64,000 nt of DNA, taken from positions 1 to 64,000 of the forward strand of contig JASANE010000546.1 of the NCBI GenBank assembly GCA_030248225.1, given 5' to 3'. Shown one piece after another: positions 1 to 12,184 of the stretch. The first letter of the stretch is position 1, and each line of letters opens with the position of its first letter. The position numbers and the translations under genes were made by a program. Source of the DNA: Trileptium ribeirensis (Eukaryota; Nematoda; Enoplea; Enoplida; Thoracostomopsidae). Below the pieces are notes generated by a model, which was not told the DNA's origin, did not search any database, and saw only the letters and a list, made by a program, of their open reading frames with translations.

Positions 1-2404
1 GCCACCGGTTATTACACTTATACTCTGCCGAGCAAAAAGCTGCAATTTTTTTGTCGTTTAATAGCTTAAAATATCGGATTATCCTTGAAATAGGAGTAAA
101 TGCAGCAGCTTTATATCCATCGATAGTATTGGTGGGTTGTTTGTTTTCTGTGGAATCATTCATTCACCGCCTGAAACATCCATAAAAACAAAAGGTATTC
201 AGTTTTGTTTATCCAAAAACGGTCCCAGTGAAGCATCTAGTTTTAATTTAAAAATACGGTTGAAAGTAAATTGTTTTCTAGTGCGAGAGAGGCCAGTTTT
301 AGGACAACTTCCGACACGCTTTTCAACCAGAATGCATGCATGTCCATGCAGTAAACAAATAATATTGTTTATTATTGTAATCTATCCTAGTCTATCTATT
401 AAATAGACAAAAGAAAAACACCGAATAGCGAGCGCTCAGATACTTTACATGAGACAAAATATTACAAATACAATCTTCAAAAATTTAAAATAAAATTTTA
501 AAACATCAAATTTTGGAGCAATTCTACAAAATTCAGACCCGACAGTCAAAGTAAGGCCACTAGTAGTGTAATAATCTCTCTAGCCGTAAATGTGTTGCGT
601 TTACAATTTCTCTGTCAGTCAACCAGTTTCGATTATATAGGCATTAAGAGTAGCGAATGTCGAAATTTTGCTAGTTAGTATAGTGTAGAGTTTAGTTTGA
701 TTTTTTATTTTGCAAATTTACACGCCATATATAATTTATAAAATGCTGTAGTATATATATATTTATGTATGTAATTATTTTTGTTTGTTTGTTTGTTGCA
801 ACATTGTTGCAGATATATCTGTACTATACATATACTGAAAAATATTTTACAACGTAACCATTTCAAATCAGCAATGCGCAATGCAAGCAACAACAGCTGC
901 TGTAAACAAAAAGAGACTAGATCCTATAACTAAAAACAGAAGATATTTATATCATAAAATTGAATGGACTTTGTAAAAGTTGTAGGCGGTTGATGTTTTT
1001 TAGATTGGAAGTAAATTTTAACTAATGCATTACCCACGCTCAACCAACAAATATGGTGAATTGATTGCATAGTTTGGAGAAATGCAACAGAATTCGCTGC
1101 ATTTTATATCGTACTGCAGGGCCTCACCATGCTAGCGTACTGGTGGATTGTTGTTGACAACAATATGACCTACGAACCTTTATGACCTACGAACCTTTAT
1201 GACCTACAAATTGAATGGGACTTATTAAAATGTCATTTTTTGAAATTATGGCATGAAGTAGGCCTAATATAAGAGATGGATGTTTATTTTGAAGCTTTGA
1301 AGCATGGGTCCGGTCAGGATAGCTGCCTTAAGATATTTCACCAGTGTAAACGTTAACAGCAGTCATCGACTGGTCCACATTAACTACCTGATGTGTATGT
1401 TAACATCGGCTCATGTCACCTTTAGGGGCCGGACGTTATAACGTTAGATTAAAGAACAGCTTAGAGCGGGGGGTTCGTGGGGCGGCAGCCCCCCCCATTT
1501 ACGCTTAGGCCTAGTACATGGCTCATACAAGAGACCTTAGCTTAGGCTAAGACTAAGGCTTAATAGCCTTAGTATATCTAGAACGGCATAGCATGGATTA
1601 CACTTCCGCCCATAAAGGTTACGTTGGCCTTAACCACGATATGCAAAATATTGTTTGTCGAATCACGCGTTCTGTAAATATTGCCTTTTAGCGATATGCC
1701 CGCCGATATAGGGTACTCCAACCTCGAAAGAGCAGAAAAAATGACCCAAGGGAGTCCGATTTTACAAAAGTTTTAGAGCATCCAAAACAGGAATCATCAG
1801 AAAGGAAATTTACAGAGAAAATCCAATTTCAAGAACGCAATTTACAAACAATGTGGCATAAGTAGAATATTTGTAGTACGACACAAAATAGATTTCCTAG
1901 ATATTCGCTACAAAATTTGCTTACTATTAAATGCTATATTCGGCACTAACAGATTTCTGTTCCTTAATATTAACGAAAGTTTTCCTCAATATTTGACAAA
2001 TCTTGCGAATGAAAAGACAGTTTTCTTGAATAAGATCTTCATATTTTGAAAATTTTGTGTTGAATATTGAGGAAATCCTTGACTTAATAGTATTAAAGAA
2101 TATAACCCTTAATATTCAGCACTAAGGACTAACAGTGCATGCCGATCCTATCTGATCTGACCGTGAAACCGGACAAATATCAATCGGACACCTTTTGCAT
2201 TATCCGACCCGATTGTGGTCTCTACTTTGACTGCGCTCATTCGAGCGGGGTATTTCGAAACGTTACACAATATTTCGTTACTGCTTCAACCATCGATTAT
2301 GTTTAGTTATTGCGGTTGTTTGTCTTGAGTTCAGCCGTTGCAAAACCTCAAATGAATTAAGCCTTAAAACTCCGTCTTACTGGTTGCAGTTCATACATGC
2401 CGTA
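1..2404. other. Non-coding stretch, no gene recognised
   Basis: AT-rich sequence without an exon I can support on either strand. Small structures are three 17-bp tandem units (TATGACCTACGAACCTT) at 1164-1214 and an imperfect inverted repeat around 1977-2060 with arms TTTCCTCAATATT and AATATTGAGGAAA, perhaps a decayed small transposon. The short open frames here have neither recognisable protein features nor convincing splice sites. Confidence 0.5.
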
Positions 2405-2604
2405 GCAAGGAATCAGCAGGGCTACACACCCACCCCGAGGCTCTGGTATAACCCCTGAGAATACCAGCCTACCCCCTGGCACGCCGCATTATACCCCGCC
2501 ACACCCTCTTCTGAGCGCAAAAAATTGAAATATTTTATCAACAATGGGGTGCAAATTGGGGTAAAATTGGCAATACTGCAGTAGGTCCTAGGCAGCCGGG
2601 GGAG
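2405..2604. repeat. GC-rich dispersed repeat, left part
   Basis: A C/G-rich degenerate stretch of repeated ACCCCCTGAGG-like words followed by a TAAAATTGGCAA segment. The same vocabulary recurs at 3578-3712, 15452-16230, 17050-17141 and 36248-36500, so this is a dispersed family. Here it is split by the hAT element at 2605-3577 and continues after it. It is not coding. Confidence 0.55.
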
Positions 2605-3577
2605 CAGGCCCGGCTCTAGGGTAGGGCTAACTGGGCTATAGCCCACAGGCCACCTTTGGGGACAGGCCATTTTTGGGCGACTGCATAAGTTTTAATGCCA
2701 ATTTTCTAACAAAGGCTTAAATTTTTATCTAAGTCAGGCCATTCATGGATAGCGACCACCCAAGAATTGCTATGAAACTGTAACTCCAGGCCATAAATCC
2801 TTTAAAATGTCACAGTTTCGTAAGTGCATGGCACTAGCAGGCAACCATTTTACATTGTATCAAACGTAAGTCTCTTTGACCTATCGGCCCAATCACCTCA
2901 TTGGTGGCTCAGTTCCAAGTGAATATGGTTCTCTTTTGCTCATTTCAGGATATTTAAGCCTGGTAACGCTTTGCGAATCATATTTTATTATTATTATTAA
3001 GCTGGTTTCATTGATTCTGGTCCTAAGTATAAACATTTTTCATTCGTGCATTCTACGATATGTCTAAACGGAAAAGTGGGTGGAAGAGACAAAAGGAACT
3101 CGAAGAGAAAAAGAGGCGTGACGAATTAACTGTGTCATTAACTCCTAACATTGCATCATTTTTTCAACCTAGTTCGTCTCACACTGGTTCAGGTTCACAT
3201 ACGGACGCGGTCGGTGATGAAGTGTTAGAACAGGAGCATCTTGTGCTTATTACTGTTGAATCTGAATTACTTCGCAGCCTTGAATTCGCGGACTTAGTGG
3301 ACACATTTGCTGAAATGAAGAGCCGTAAGAAAGATTTGTAGGAATTGATAGGTGGATACAGACAGACAACATGCAAAGGTAAGAAACGACATGAAATATA
3401 ATTGGTATTTGTTAAAATGTATATTGGTCATAGTATTTGTGAAGTGTTTTCTGTGCCACAGTATAGAGAATTAGTGAATGTGAGCTAGTGGAACATACCA
3501 GTATCTGAAACGTTTTCGGCAAACAGGCCACATCAAACCATCAGCCCACAGGCCACAATTAGCTTGAGACGGCCCTG
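2605..3577 (+). mobile_element. Internally deleted hAT transposon
   Basis: The ends are imperfect terminal inverted repeats: CAGGCCCGGCTCTAGG on the left and, read inward on the other strand, CAGGGCCGTCTCAAGC on the right. They are flanked by a perfect 8-bp target-site duplication CGGGGGAG at 2597-2604 and 3578-3585. CAGGG-type ends with an 8-bp duplication are diagnostic of the hAT superfamily. At 973 bp the element is far too short for a full transposase and holds only an N-terminal coding fragment (3060-3341). The words AGCCCACAGGCCAC occur near both ends as a subterminal repeat. It inserted into an older GC-rich repeat. Confidence 0.88.
3060..3341 (+). pseudogene. hAT/ZMYM-type transposase N-terminal fragment
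   Basis: A 93-residue frame opening with a strongly basic start (MSKRKSGWKRQKELEEKKRR) and then a region reading TPNIASFFQ. This is the usual head of ZMYM1-like and TTF-finger hAT transposases: a lysine/arginine-rich tail, then a short SFF segment before the zinc finger. The TTF finger, the RNase-H-like catalytic core and the dimerisation domain are all absent. It lies inside a hAT element with clear ends, which supports the assignment. It cannot encode an active transposase. A small residual protein is possible but not shown. Confidence 0.6.
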
Positions 3578-3712
3578 CGGGGGAGGTCATCAAATTTTCT
3601 CAGCACCCCTGGAGGATATGTTCTCATAAATCCCGGCTATCCCCTCCCCCTGATACGCCTTTCTCCCGCCGACCCCGGCTACCCCTGAAACCTCGGAGCG
3701 TCAGAATGTGTG
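3578..3712. repeat. GC-rich dispersed repeat, right part
   Basis: Continuation of the C/G-rich repeat interrupted by the hAT insertion. It begins with the duplicated target CGGGGGAG and continues with CCCCTGGAGG and CCCCGGCTACCCC words. Confidence 0.5.
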
Positions 3713-3911
3713 TTTTAGTTGTAAACACTGAAAGCTACATTCCGTAGAATAATGATATCTCAAACTTGCTGTATGTAATTTTGACTTGCAGTGAGAAGGT
3801 GCTGCTGTTTTGTGGCCGAATTTGAAACCAAGGAAATTCTGAAAGCTAACAAAGACGATTGTGTTGTATATGATGAATTTCGGTGAGAATGTGCTTTTGA
3901 TGTGTCTGTAG

Positions 3912-4502
3912 TTGAGCTAAGCAAAGCGAAATGTTTTTATTTTTCTCGCCGGAGTGAGTGAAATTGGCACCGTCCGTCCGTCAAACTCCTCAATAACTAC
4001 TAGGCCGATTTTAATTTTTTTGTTTGAAAGGCCTAATATTCTACAGGTGCAAGAGATGTAGCTTTTGTCAAAGTTTGTTTTAGTTAATTAGCAATTAACT
4101 AATTAGTTAAGCGTGTTAGCCTATTTTTATCATTTTCAAACAAAAATTGCTTATTTTTTAATGAACAATTAGTGTAAAGCTGTTATTTTGGTGCGTAGTA
4201 TTCCTCGCAATTATTGATTACGAATCTGGTGTTTATTACTATTCGAGAATGTTAAAAACATGCTAATTCGAGTTAATTACTAAGTAATTAGCTTTTTTGA
4301 AAATTTTCAAGGTGCTCGCAAATTAAAAATAATGCACCGGGTTTTCGATGTTGCTGATCAGGAATATGAGATTTCTGAAGTCTAAAGTTTGGGCGTATAT
4401 GCTAATTAGTTAATGAATTAATTACTAGTTAATTTTATGCAAATTTTAAAATCACCACAATTTGCTCCGCTCACTTTTTGTAATTTATTACGTTTACTAG
4501 TT
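3912..4502 (+). repeat. Dispersed repeat, diverged copy (AGCTCCGCTCA family)
   Basis: Begins with a TTGAGCTAAGCAAAGCGAAATG segment and ends with TTTGCTCCGCTCACTTTTTG shortly before ACTAGT. Internal landmarks, in order, are CGTCCGTCCGTC, a CCGATTTTAA segment, TTTGAAAG, and AT-rich palindromic words built on TTAATTAG. The same order is seen in two better-preserved copies at 14796-15253 and 59817-60260. It looks like a short non-autonomous transposon. Superfamily not determined. Confidence 0.55.
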
Positions 4503-5822
4503 GTTATATCACAACATATTCCTAAATTTGCTGTATGTAATTTATGACTTTCTATGAAAAAGTGCTGCGGTTTTTACCTCCGAATTTGAATCCAAAGAAA
4601 TTCTGAGAAAATATCTGCTAACAAAGACGATTATGTTGTATATTATTGACGATCGTCTTGTGAGAACCTTTTGACGTGTCTGTACTAGTCTTATAACAAC
4701 ATATTTCTGAGTTGCGTTTTAAGAAATTAAATCTATTAAAGCAAGCCACAAGTTGCTCGTAAAGGATCCCATCTGAAAAAATTGTATTCTGCGGTGACAT
4801 AGTGTTGTTGTCAGTTTCAAATGTTGCACTTTACTGTGTGAAACTTGTTTCTGCAAAAAATTAGCTCCAATTTTGTTTTATTTGAGTCAATTCATTATAT
4901 AGCCATGTTGAATTTCAATTTTGTCACGGTAATATGAATCCTTTTTCAGTATTGCAAACAATATATATAATATTAAAAATTTAAAATAAACATTTTTTGT
5001 TTATATTAGTATAATCTCTCAATTTGTTTCTATACAACTTTTAATTTTTAGAACTGTTGTAACAGATTTTCAACCGCTTTCTATATAATAACAATCAATT
5101 GAATGTTGACCACTTGACATATGTTCTGTAAAACTTTCCAACGGCGTGATCAAACGATTATACGATAGGAGCTATCCTAGATGCTTCGGCAGGGGCATCG
5201 CAAAAGCGGGAAAACAGGAGCGGCCGTCCTTCTCCACTTTTTACTGAAAACAGTGTCAAAATTAACTGATGGAGTTATAATAAACCGAATGTAAAATCAA
5301 TCGGCCCCATCAGGTTTTTGCCGGCTCCGTTCACTTTTGAACAGCTTGCCACGCCCTTGTGCTTCAGTGGGACTGTTGAGTCAACAACTCATCTGTTACT
5401 TTGATTATAGTCAGAAATCGTAACAAAATACACAGAACAGTTCGTCAGAACAGAGCAAGTTCGTCAGAAGAGTGAACATCCAGCGAGTTTGAAATAAAGT
5501 AGTTTAGATAAGTGCAAAAACATAAAGTATACATAAACTTTCGAGTATAATGAAATAAACCAACCCATTTACACTTTTAGACTACAACTAACCAAATCAA
5601 GGATTTTTGTTTGCACGTTTATGGATGATAAATGCAAAAATGGATATTTCCCCGGTTATAGTTAGTAAATGTAAAGACTTTCTCCAAACAGATTGATCAA
5701 TCGAGTTTGGGCACCGAACGCAGTGACAACGGTGATAAAGTAATAATCCGCGTATCGCATGTGCGTCCTAAAGTTCATGCATACGTTTGGAAATAGTGGT
5801 CAATGTTCAACCTATGGCAAGA
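4503..5822. other. Non-coding stretch, nothing recognised
   Basis: AT-rich sequence without recognisable exons, RNA genes or element ends on either strand. Confidence 0.4.
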
Positions 5823-6098
5823 CCAATGTTTTAAACGTTTTCATCCAAAATATATCACTTGTGAACCATCATTATTCTGTTTTTGACTCGTGAGATGCGG
5901 AAACGTTAATTTATTCAATGTATGGACCATTTCATTGTTAAATTGATACATTTGTCAGCGCCAACGTTTTAAACGTTTTCATTCAAAATATATCACTTGT
6001 GAACCATCATGCTTCTGTTTTTAACCCGTGAGATGCGGAAACGTTGATTTATTCAATGTATGAACCATTTCATTGTTAAATTGACTCATTTGTCAGGG
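5823..6098. repeat. 138-bp tandem duplication
   Basis: Two head-to-tail copies (5823-5960 and 5961-6098), each starting CCAA then TTTTAAACGTTTTCAT and ending near TTTGTCAG. They differ at a handful of positions. No coding function is visible. Confidence 0.8.
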
Positions 6099-6407
6099 CG
6101 CACATTGCAGTTTAACAAAAAGAGTTTAATACATGTTAGTTTAAGAAGGAAAGGGTTCATAATGTATGTATTGTGAAAATGAGTTAACCAGGTGAACATA
6201 TTCCCAGGTTTTATGAAAGGCAAACGTTCAACGATTAAACTTTGAACTGATAAGATATTGATCTTCGAACTGCCTTTAGTCTCAAAATATTAGGTCTGCT
6301 GATCCACTTAATCCTACAATACCAATATTGTGACACCAGAAGCTCGTATCATATTTATGGTAGTTAAGGACACAATCTCTGATAAAATTTTATTAAATCG
6401 ATAAATG

Positions 6408-6475
6408 TATTATCAAATTACAAATAATCGCATTCCAATTTGGAATAATTTCGGCATTAAAAGGGACATATTCAG
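6408..6475. repeat. Diverged direct repeat, copy 1
   Basis: An ATTATCAAATTACAAATAATCG... segment ending in GCATTAAAAGGGACATATT recurs with scattered substitutions at about 7274-7340. This part of the IR gene's downstream flank has grown by local duplication. Confidence 0.55.
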
Positions 6476-7340
6476 TATTTATTTCTCAACAGGTGAAGTT
6501 ACATATAAATGCACATGAATAAATATATATTTTAACCCTGAATACATCAAAAAGAACAATATTTGCCAAATCTGTCAATTCGCTGGTAAATTAATACAAC
6601 TATTCCTAGATTATACTTATTTTACATGCAAGTTAAAAACTAGCTAAGTAGTTAATTTTGTCAAATACTTTGGATTACAAAATTCAACAATGTAATGCTA
6701 CTAATACAACAGCATATTTACTCAATATATTCCGACAGAAATAAAACTAGTTCGCACAACGAGTGTAAACACATCGTCTTTCGTACAAATTAGCAGAACA
6801 GCGTTTCAGAAGCAGAACACTGCAGTAAATGTAAAGTCTCGTATGTACCAATAGGATCTGAATAAAATTTGTATATTGTTGTTGTAAATTAGATGTCAAC
6901 TACAGGATCTGTCCCAAAATATTTTCATTTCAATTTAATTTCTTTAAATTTACCTTGAATTAATGTTTTCAAATTAGGAACTTAGGGTCATTTGAGACTG
7001 AACAATGCTTTAACTGCTTTACTATCAGTTAATTATGTGAGATTATTTCATTTCCAAGTTAAAATTTTTATTCTTAACATTCCGTGTTTGAAAAAATTTT
7101 GGCCGCACGTCGTTTTGAAGTCAGGTTAAACTTCTATTTATTGTTTTACAAAAAATCAAAACGTAGCGTTACTTCTGGCGTTAATGTCTAACGAAATACC
7201 ATTTGCTGCACAACTTTTCCACTTAGGATCATTGTATAAACTTTTGTCCGTCTAATTTTGCTATATCGATAGACCTATTATCAAGTTACAAGTAATCGTA
7301 CCAATATTTGGGATAATTTCCGCATTAAAAGGTACATATT

Positions 7341-7505
7341 GCCATATTGGGCTCAAAAAGGTTATCATGTCTTACGCAAAGTTGCTAACTGAACAGCCCA
7401 ATTGCCATCTTGGGCTCAAAACGGTCTTCATGTATTACGTAGAGTTGCTAAATCAACAACGCAATTACCATCTTGGACTCAAAACGTTTATACTGTCTCA
7501 CGCAA
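7341..7505. repeat. 63-bp tandem repeat, about 2.6 copies
   Basis: Units start at 7341, 7404 and 7467 with a GCCATCTTGGGCTCAAAA-type head. The open frame that runs through them (7402-7917) owes its start to the repeat and has no recognisable protein features, so I do not call it a gene. Confidence 0.7.
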
Positions 7506-8184
7506 TTTCCTGGAGTTTTTCTTAGTTATTGTACCGGTCCAGGTTTTAAGCAACGTTAACAAAAAATGTGTAGTACTAGATCGTTGGTATTTACGGATGG
7601 TTAAGAGAGTTACTCCCTCTCCGTATGAGTCGAACCCTCACTACGCCATATTTACTTACGCTCCCCAAGGCCTCGCATTAGTGCTAGCGCCAATAAATGG
7701 ATGGACATTGAATGGACACCTGCAAAAGGTACTAGTGGCCTCCAAGCCATGGCACTGCTGGCTCCGTCAAAGTTATGGTGTGGAAATGCTCCTGATCCAC
7801 AGAATTTTATTTTCCGGAACAGTAATAAATTTTGAAGAAATAAATTTAAACACCAGTCTGCTCGAAGTAATTTTAAAGAACAGAATATGTGCTCAGCGCA
7901 CCTTGTTGGGGATATAACGGCTGCAAATTTTAAAACATTAAACTCGTGTATTGGAGCTGATTTTATGCGCTATGCGCTAGAAAAAATGTATTTTTATGAG
8001 AGGCACCTTGACATGTGAAGAGACCCAGTTGGAAGGTCCTTACGCCAGTTGTTCCTCGACCCCATTTCCGCACAGAACGCTGTCGAATCCATTTACTCCC
8101 GTTCACCAACGGACTCAGAACAGCTATGTATTAGTTACATATATTGTTTCTGTGAAAAATTCATAAATTGCAAAAAACCTCGAT

Positions 8185-9174
8185 CTACATAGCTACTAAC
8201 ATAGAATCCATTGCTAATGTATAATTTTGAACGTAGAAAACTGCAATTTCAATTAAAAACGTCGCAATGCTCAAAACTAATATTGTTGCAAGCAACAGTA
8301 ACAAATATCCAATTTCGTTCAAATCAATTGACGGTAATCGCTGTAAGCGTTTAGCTGTCGAAGTAATTGTTTCAGTTTGACGACGCTGGCGTTTGAGTTC
8401 GGTAAGTTCAAAGAAGTCATTAACACCGTATTCACGGATTCGATGGATCGCATTGGTAAGCAGTGACCGAAACAGACTATCACGTCGAATCAAATAGAAA
8501 TATTTATTTTTAATACTATTGCTCCCACGAATACTTATGTAGTTATAACATTCACGTTGTATGGTGTGTTGCAGTATATCGTCGGCAACTCTATTAGAAG
8601 TTAGAATTACATATTTGGAACGGTAAGATTGGAAAAATTTTTCAGTCACTTCCCGAACAATCGTTTGATGCAACTGTAAACCGCCACGAATATTAATATA
8701 GTCATAATTTTTGTTTGTTATAAGATCAACAAATTGATTTTGTATGCGGTTATTTGGAATATATCGTTTGATTTTTTCAATCCAGTGTAACTCGCAGTCG
8801 CTGAGCGGTGAATTTTGAAGGCAATAAATTAGCAATTTCCAATTGTTGACGCTGCCTCGACTCAGCAGTTGATAAATATTTTGTGTTGTCAAGTCGGAAT
8901 CCACAAAATTTTCACCAACGAGATATTCAATAATTGTAGCACAATACATTGCCGATATCAGAAATGCTAGTATTGCAACAAAACCGCTTAGTAGTCGATA
9001 GCGGGACCAAAATTTTTCATTAACATTTTGACCAACTAACGCTTTGAACGACAACCAGGTAAATTCGGCAGCTAATTTGACCGGGCGGCGAACAAGTGAT
9101 TGACTCGAGTGTATTTCAAGCAGTGCGAAACATACTGCAATGACGAACCAAGATATTACAATAAGCATGTAAAC
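8185..9174 (-). CDS. Ionotropic receptor-like channel, terminal exon
   Basis: The exon encodes 329 residues and the stop. It reads as the channel half of an ionotropic glutamate receptor relative: a first membrane helix (MLIVISWFVIAVCFALLEI), a pore-loop segment (about residues 25-50), a second helix (LLSGFVAILAFLISAMYCA), an extracellular S2 ligand-binding lobe of about 190 residues, and a last helix (YLLLLLATILVLSIATFLI) with a short tail. Such IR proteins are cation channels in the plasma membrane of protostome chemosensory cells. The acceptor TATTTCAG lies at 9175-9182, and translation continues in phase 0 from the exon ending at 13890, giving the family junction FRFE/VYMLIV. The ligand cannot be predicted and the receptor is strongly diverged, so I do not name an orthologue. 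Confidence 0.82.
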   Translation of the reverse strand, partial: VYMLIVISWFVIAVCFALLEIHSSQSLVRRPVKLAAEFTWLSFKALVGQNVNEKFWSRYRLLSGFVAILAFLISAMYCATIIEYLVGENFVDSDLTTQNIYQLLSRGSVNNWKLLIYCLQNSPLSDCELHWIEKIKRYIPNNRIQNQFVDLITNKNYDYINIRGGLQLHQTIVREVTEKFFQSYRSKYVILTSNRVADDILQHTIQRECYNYISIRGSNSIKNKYFYLIRRDSLFRSLLTNAIHRIREYGVNDFFELTELKRQRRQTETITSTAKRLQRLPSIDLNEIGYLLLLLATILVLSIATFLIEIAVFYVQNYTLAMDSMLVAM

Positions 9175-10405
9175 CTGAAATAGAATGCCGCATGTATAGC
9201 CTCAAGATTTAAGGTAAAATATTTGCCAATTTTGTCCAGTAAAATATATAGTTCGATGCTATGCTGAGGCCGTTACGGCTCAGCGGAACAGTATCGATGA
9301 GAAATTAGACTCATACAACTACAGCAGAAAATCATTGAATGTGGCTATCAAAGTAAATTGATGATAATGTAAACAATTTTCATTAAATACAATAACGGTT
9401 GAGAAAGGTGCATCTTGAAGTTTATAAAACAACATGGTAAAATCAGTAGATATCGAGTCAAGTGTCGAGGATGCTACGTAATTTTGTATTTTGGATGCAT
9501 AAATGCTATAAGGTGAAAATATGGGCAAACGGCCCAAACGTTGGAAATTTATACGAAAATACCAGGAATATGTGGAGTCTAGCTAAAAATACATAATTAT
9601 GCCAGATTATAGCGCTATACGGTGCAAATAAGCCACCGGCATCGGATCAGGATTTTTGCTGGAATTCGTGCTGAACATAGAGAAATAAACTCAACCCGAA
9701 AGCCGATTGTTACAATTGCTATTAAAATGCGTTAGTCGCGATTTACTTGACTCAAAGTGTTGCAATATGCTGTTGATTTTGTACAGTAATAGAGCATTGT
9801 TAATTGTTAAGCTAGGGGTGTGTCGTATGCTCTCGGCAATTGATTTATAGCATGGGTGTCACTCTGACTGTCTATACAGTAGGGTCGCCACTACAGAGGG
9901 ACAAATGTTCCAAACAGCAGGGACATTATAACGTGAACGCCGCATTAGTGTAATGCCTAACGAAGCCCGTCATAGTAGCATTATTTTAGATACAGCCTAT
10001 TTTGCTTTACTGCCAGAGAACAGTAGACAAGGTTATTGTTTCGGATATATCTGTATGCGGCGTTGATCGTCGAGGGTGTCAAATGATTTGAACATAAACA
10101 GCGTTGCCCACAGACTATCTCCGAAGGTGTATGGAGATAATTTATCCGTTACTTATGTAGGTGCATTTTTGTATTCGAAAGAGTAAGCAAAGTCAATACG
10201 TAGGGCCAGCCAAAGTACCGGATCTAATTTCTACAGAATTGAAGCACCAATACTAAAAACAATAAGTGTGAGTACCGGTAAATTACACAACTGTTTCTAA
10301 TTTGGGTAAAGTTTATGTGTCAACAACTTGAGAAATTCTAAATTATTATAACGCCACGTTGCAAATTTTATCTCAACAGTGCTGTGCTACAGGTACAAAT
10401 CAACG

Positions 10406-10882
10406 AACAACTATAGTCTATAAGATAGGAGCAAGTTGAGCGAAAAGCCAGACTTCACAACAACTATAGTCTATAAGATAGGAGCAAGTTGAGCGAAAAG
10501 CCAGACTTCACAACAACTATAGTCTATAAGATAGGAGCAAGTTGAGCGAAAAGCCAGACTTCACAACAACTATAGTCTATAAGATAGGAGCAAGTTGAGC
10601 GAAAAGCCAGACTTCACAACAACTATAGTCTATAAGATAGGAGCAAGTTGAGCGAAAAGCCAGACTTCACAACAACTATAGTCTATAAGATAGGAGCAAG
10701 TTGAGCGAAAAGCCAGACTTCACAACAACTATAGTCTATAAGATAGGAGCAAGTTGAGCGAAAAGCCAGACTTCACAACAACTATAGTCTATAAGATAGG
10801 AGCAAGTTGAGCGAAAAGCCAGACTTCACAACAACTATAGTCTATAAGATAGGAGCAAGTTGAGCGAAAAGCCAGACTTCAC
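10406..10882. repeat. 53-bp minisatellite, nine identical copies
   Basis: The unit starts AACAACTATAGTCTATAAGA and ends CCAGACTTCAC. Starts fall exactly every 53 bp from 10406 to 10830, and a truncated tenth unit begins at 10883. By eye all nine copies are identical, implying very recent expansion or active homogenisation. It lies inside the IR intron. There are no variable spacers, so it is not a CRISPR-like array. Confidence 0.95.
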
Positions 10883-11538
10883 AACAAAAGCAAGTTGGAC
10901 GACACGTTAGATATAGCAACGATAAGGGCTGGGAATGAAACAGGGGATTTATTTATGAGAATGGACCCAATTTCTGGCATTTTGGAATTCCGGAGAAAAA
11001 TTCGACATAGACCCTATTCTTGAACTGTCTTGTATGTGAAGGGGAACTGTCAAGCAAAGATCAACCGCAAAGGAGCAACTAATTTCTACTACTACTTAAG
11101 GGGCAGCCACCTAAAACAAAAATTTACTACATATTACAACAATTGATAAACGGCCTGAACATATCACAGGTTTCTGTTTACCAGTATCATGTGTAATACA
11201 TAATACTACAGTGTATTGATCATAGGTAGTCATTTTACCAGGATAGCTTATAATTATATTTTTCCCATATTCCCCGAAGGGTTTTGTTTATTCCACTTGA
11301 AGCTGACAGCACAGCGGCCAGTTTCTTTGTTAGTATTGGCAATTGAACACCAGCACAGTCATCGACTTTGTTGCACAACATACCGTCATCATATTAACGC
11401 TGTACACAGTATATATTTTTATTTATTTTACTATATCGGCAGATGTGGGTTTTGCTAAGTTCAGAAAACAATCCGTCTGTCCCAAACACACCGAAAATCA
11501 ACCAATACTTTACGCCAATCAAAATAGCGCTGCTATAC

Positions 11539-11700
11539 GCTGATTTGCAATACGTCGAGACAAATTACCTGAAAGCTAAAATTAAACGGTGTTGTAGGCT
11601 GATTTGCAATAGGTCGAGACAAATTGCCTGAAAGCTAAAATTTGACGGTGTTATTGGCTGATTTGCAATAGGTCGAGGCAAATTACCTGAAAGCTAAAAC
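11539..11700. repeat. 59-bp tandem repeat, three copies
   Basis: Units begin GCTGATTTGCAATA at 11539, 11598 and 11657, each ending near CTGAAAGCTAAAA, with a few substitutions between copies. Located in the IR intron. Confidence 0.85.
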
Positions 11701-12184
11701 TAATTGTTTCACAGCGACAGTGTTTCATGTCAAATTTGTTTATCAAATCGAGTAGGCTTAGATGAGATGTTTTTATGGCGAAATCTATTCTAAATTGACT
11801 ATGAGAGGTTCTGTCCGAGGACTGTTTAAGTTCCGTTGGAGCATTTCGATAGCATAACTTTAGGGATTCATGCTTTATTGACCCATTTGAGATTTAGCTG
11901 AAATAATTTAAACGCAATGCTTTGCATCAAGGTTGAGTTATCCCATCTTAAGCTCACTGGGCTGAACATGATTTTTTCTGGAAGAAGACTTCGAAATTTA
12001 GATCTGACCTTAGCCAAAATTTTGAAAATTACTATAATTGCAAGGATCGTAAGGAAACTGAAGCTAAGTTACAGACAAATCCGTTGGGATCATGATTCTG
12101 AACAGAGAGAGCCTGGTTTTTCTGAGAGTTTCTGGCTTCTAAAGCTTAGTAACGCAATGTGAAGACCACAACTGACATTTGGTT

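Noticed and set aside
1792..1830. Third hammerhead core on the minus strand (CTGATGA)
   Set aside because: No GAAA after a possible stem II and no pairing stem III.
7402..7917. 171-codon open frame on the plus strand
   Set aside because: Its first third is the 63-bp tandem repeat; no domain, no protein-like pattern and no splice context.
10406..10882. CRISPR-like array
   Set aside because: Units are contiguous and identical with no variable spacers, and the DNA is eukaryotic.
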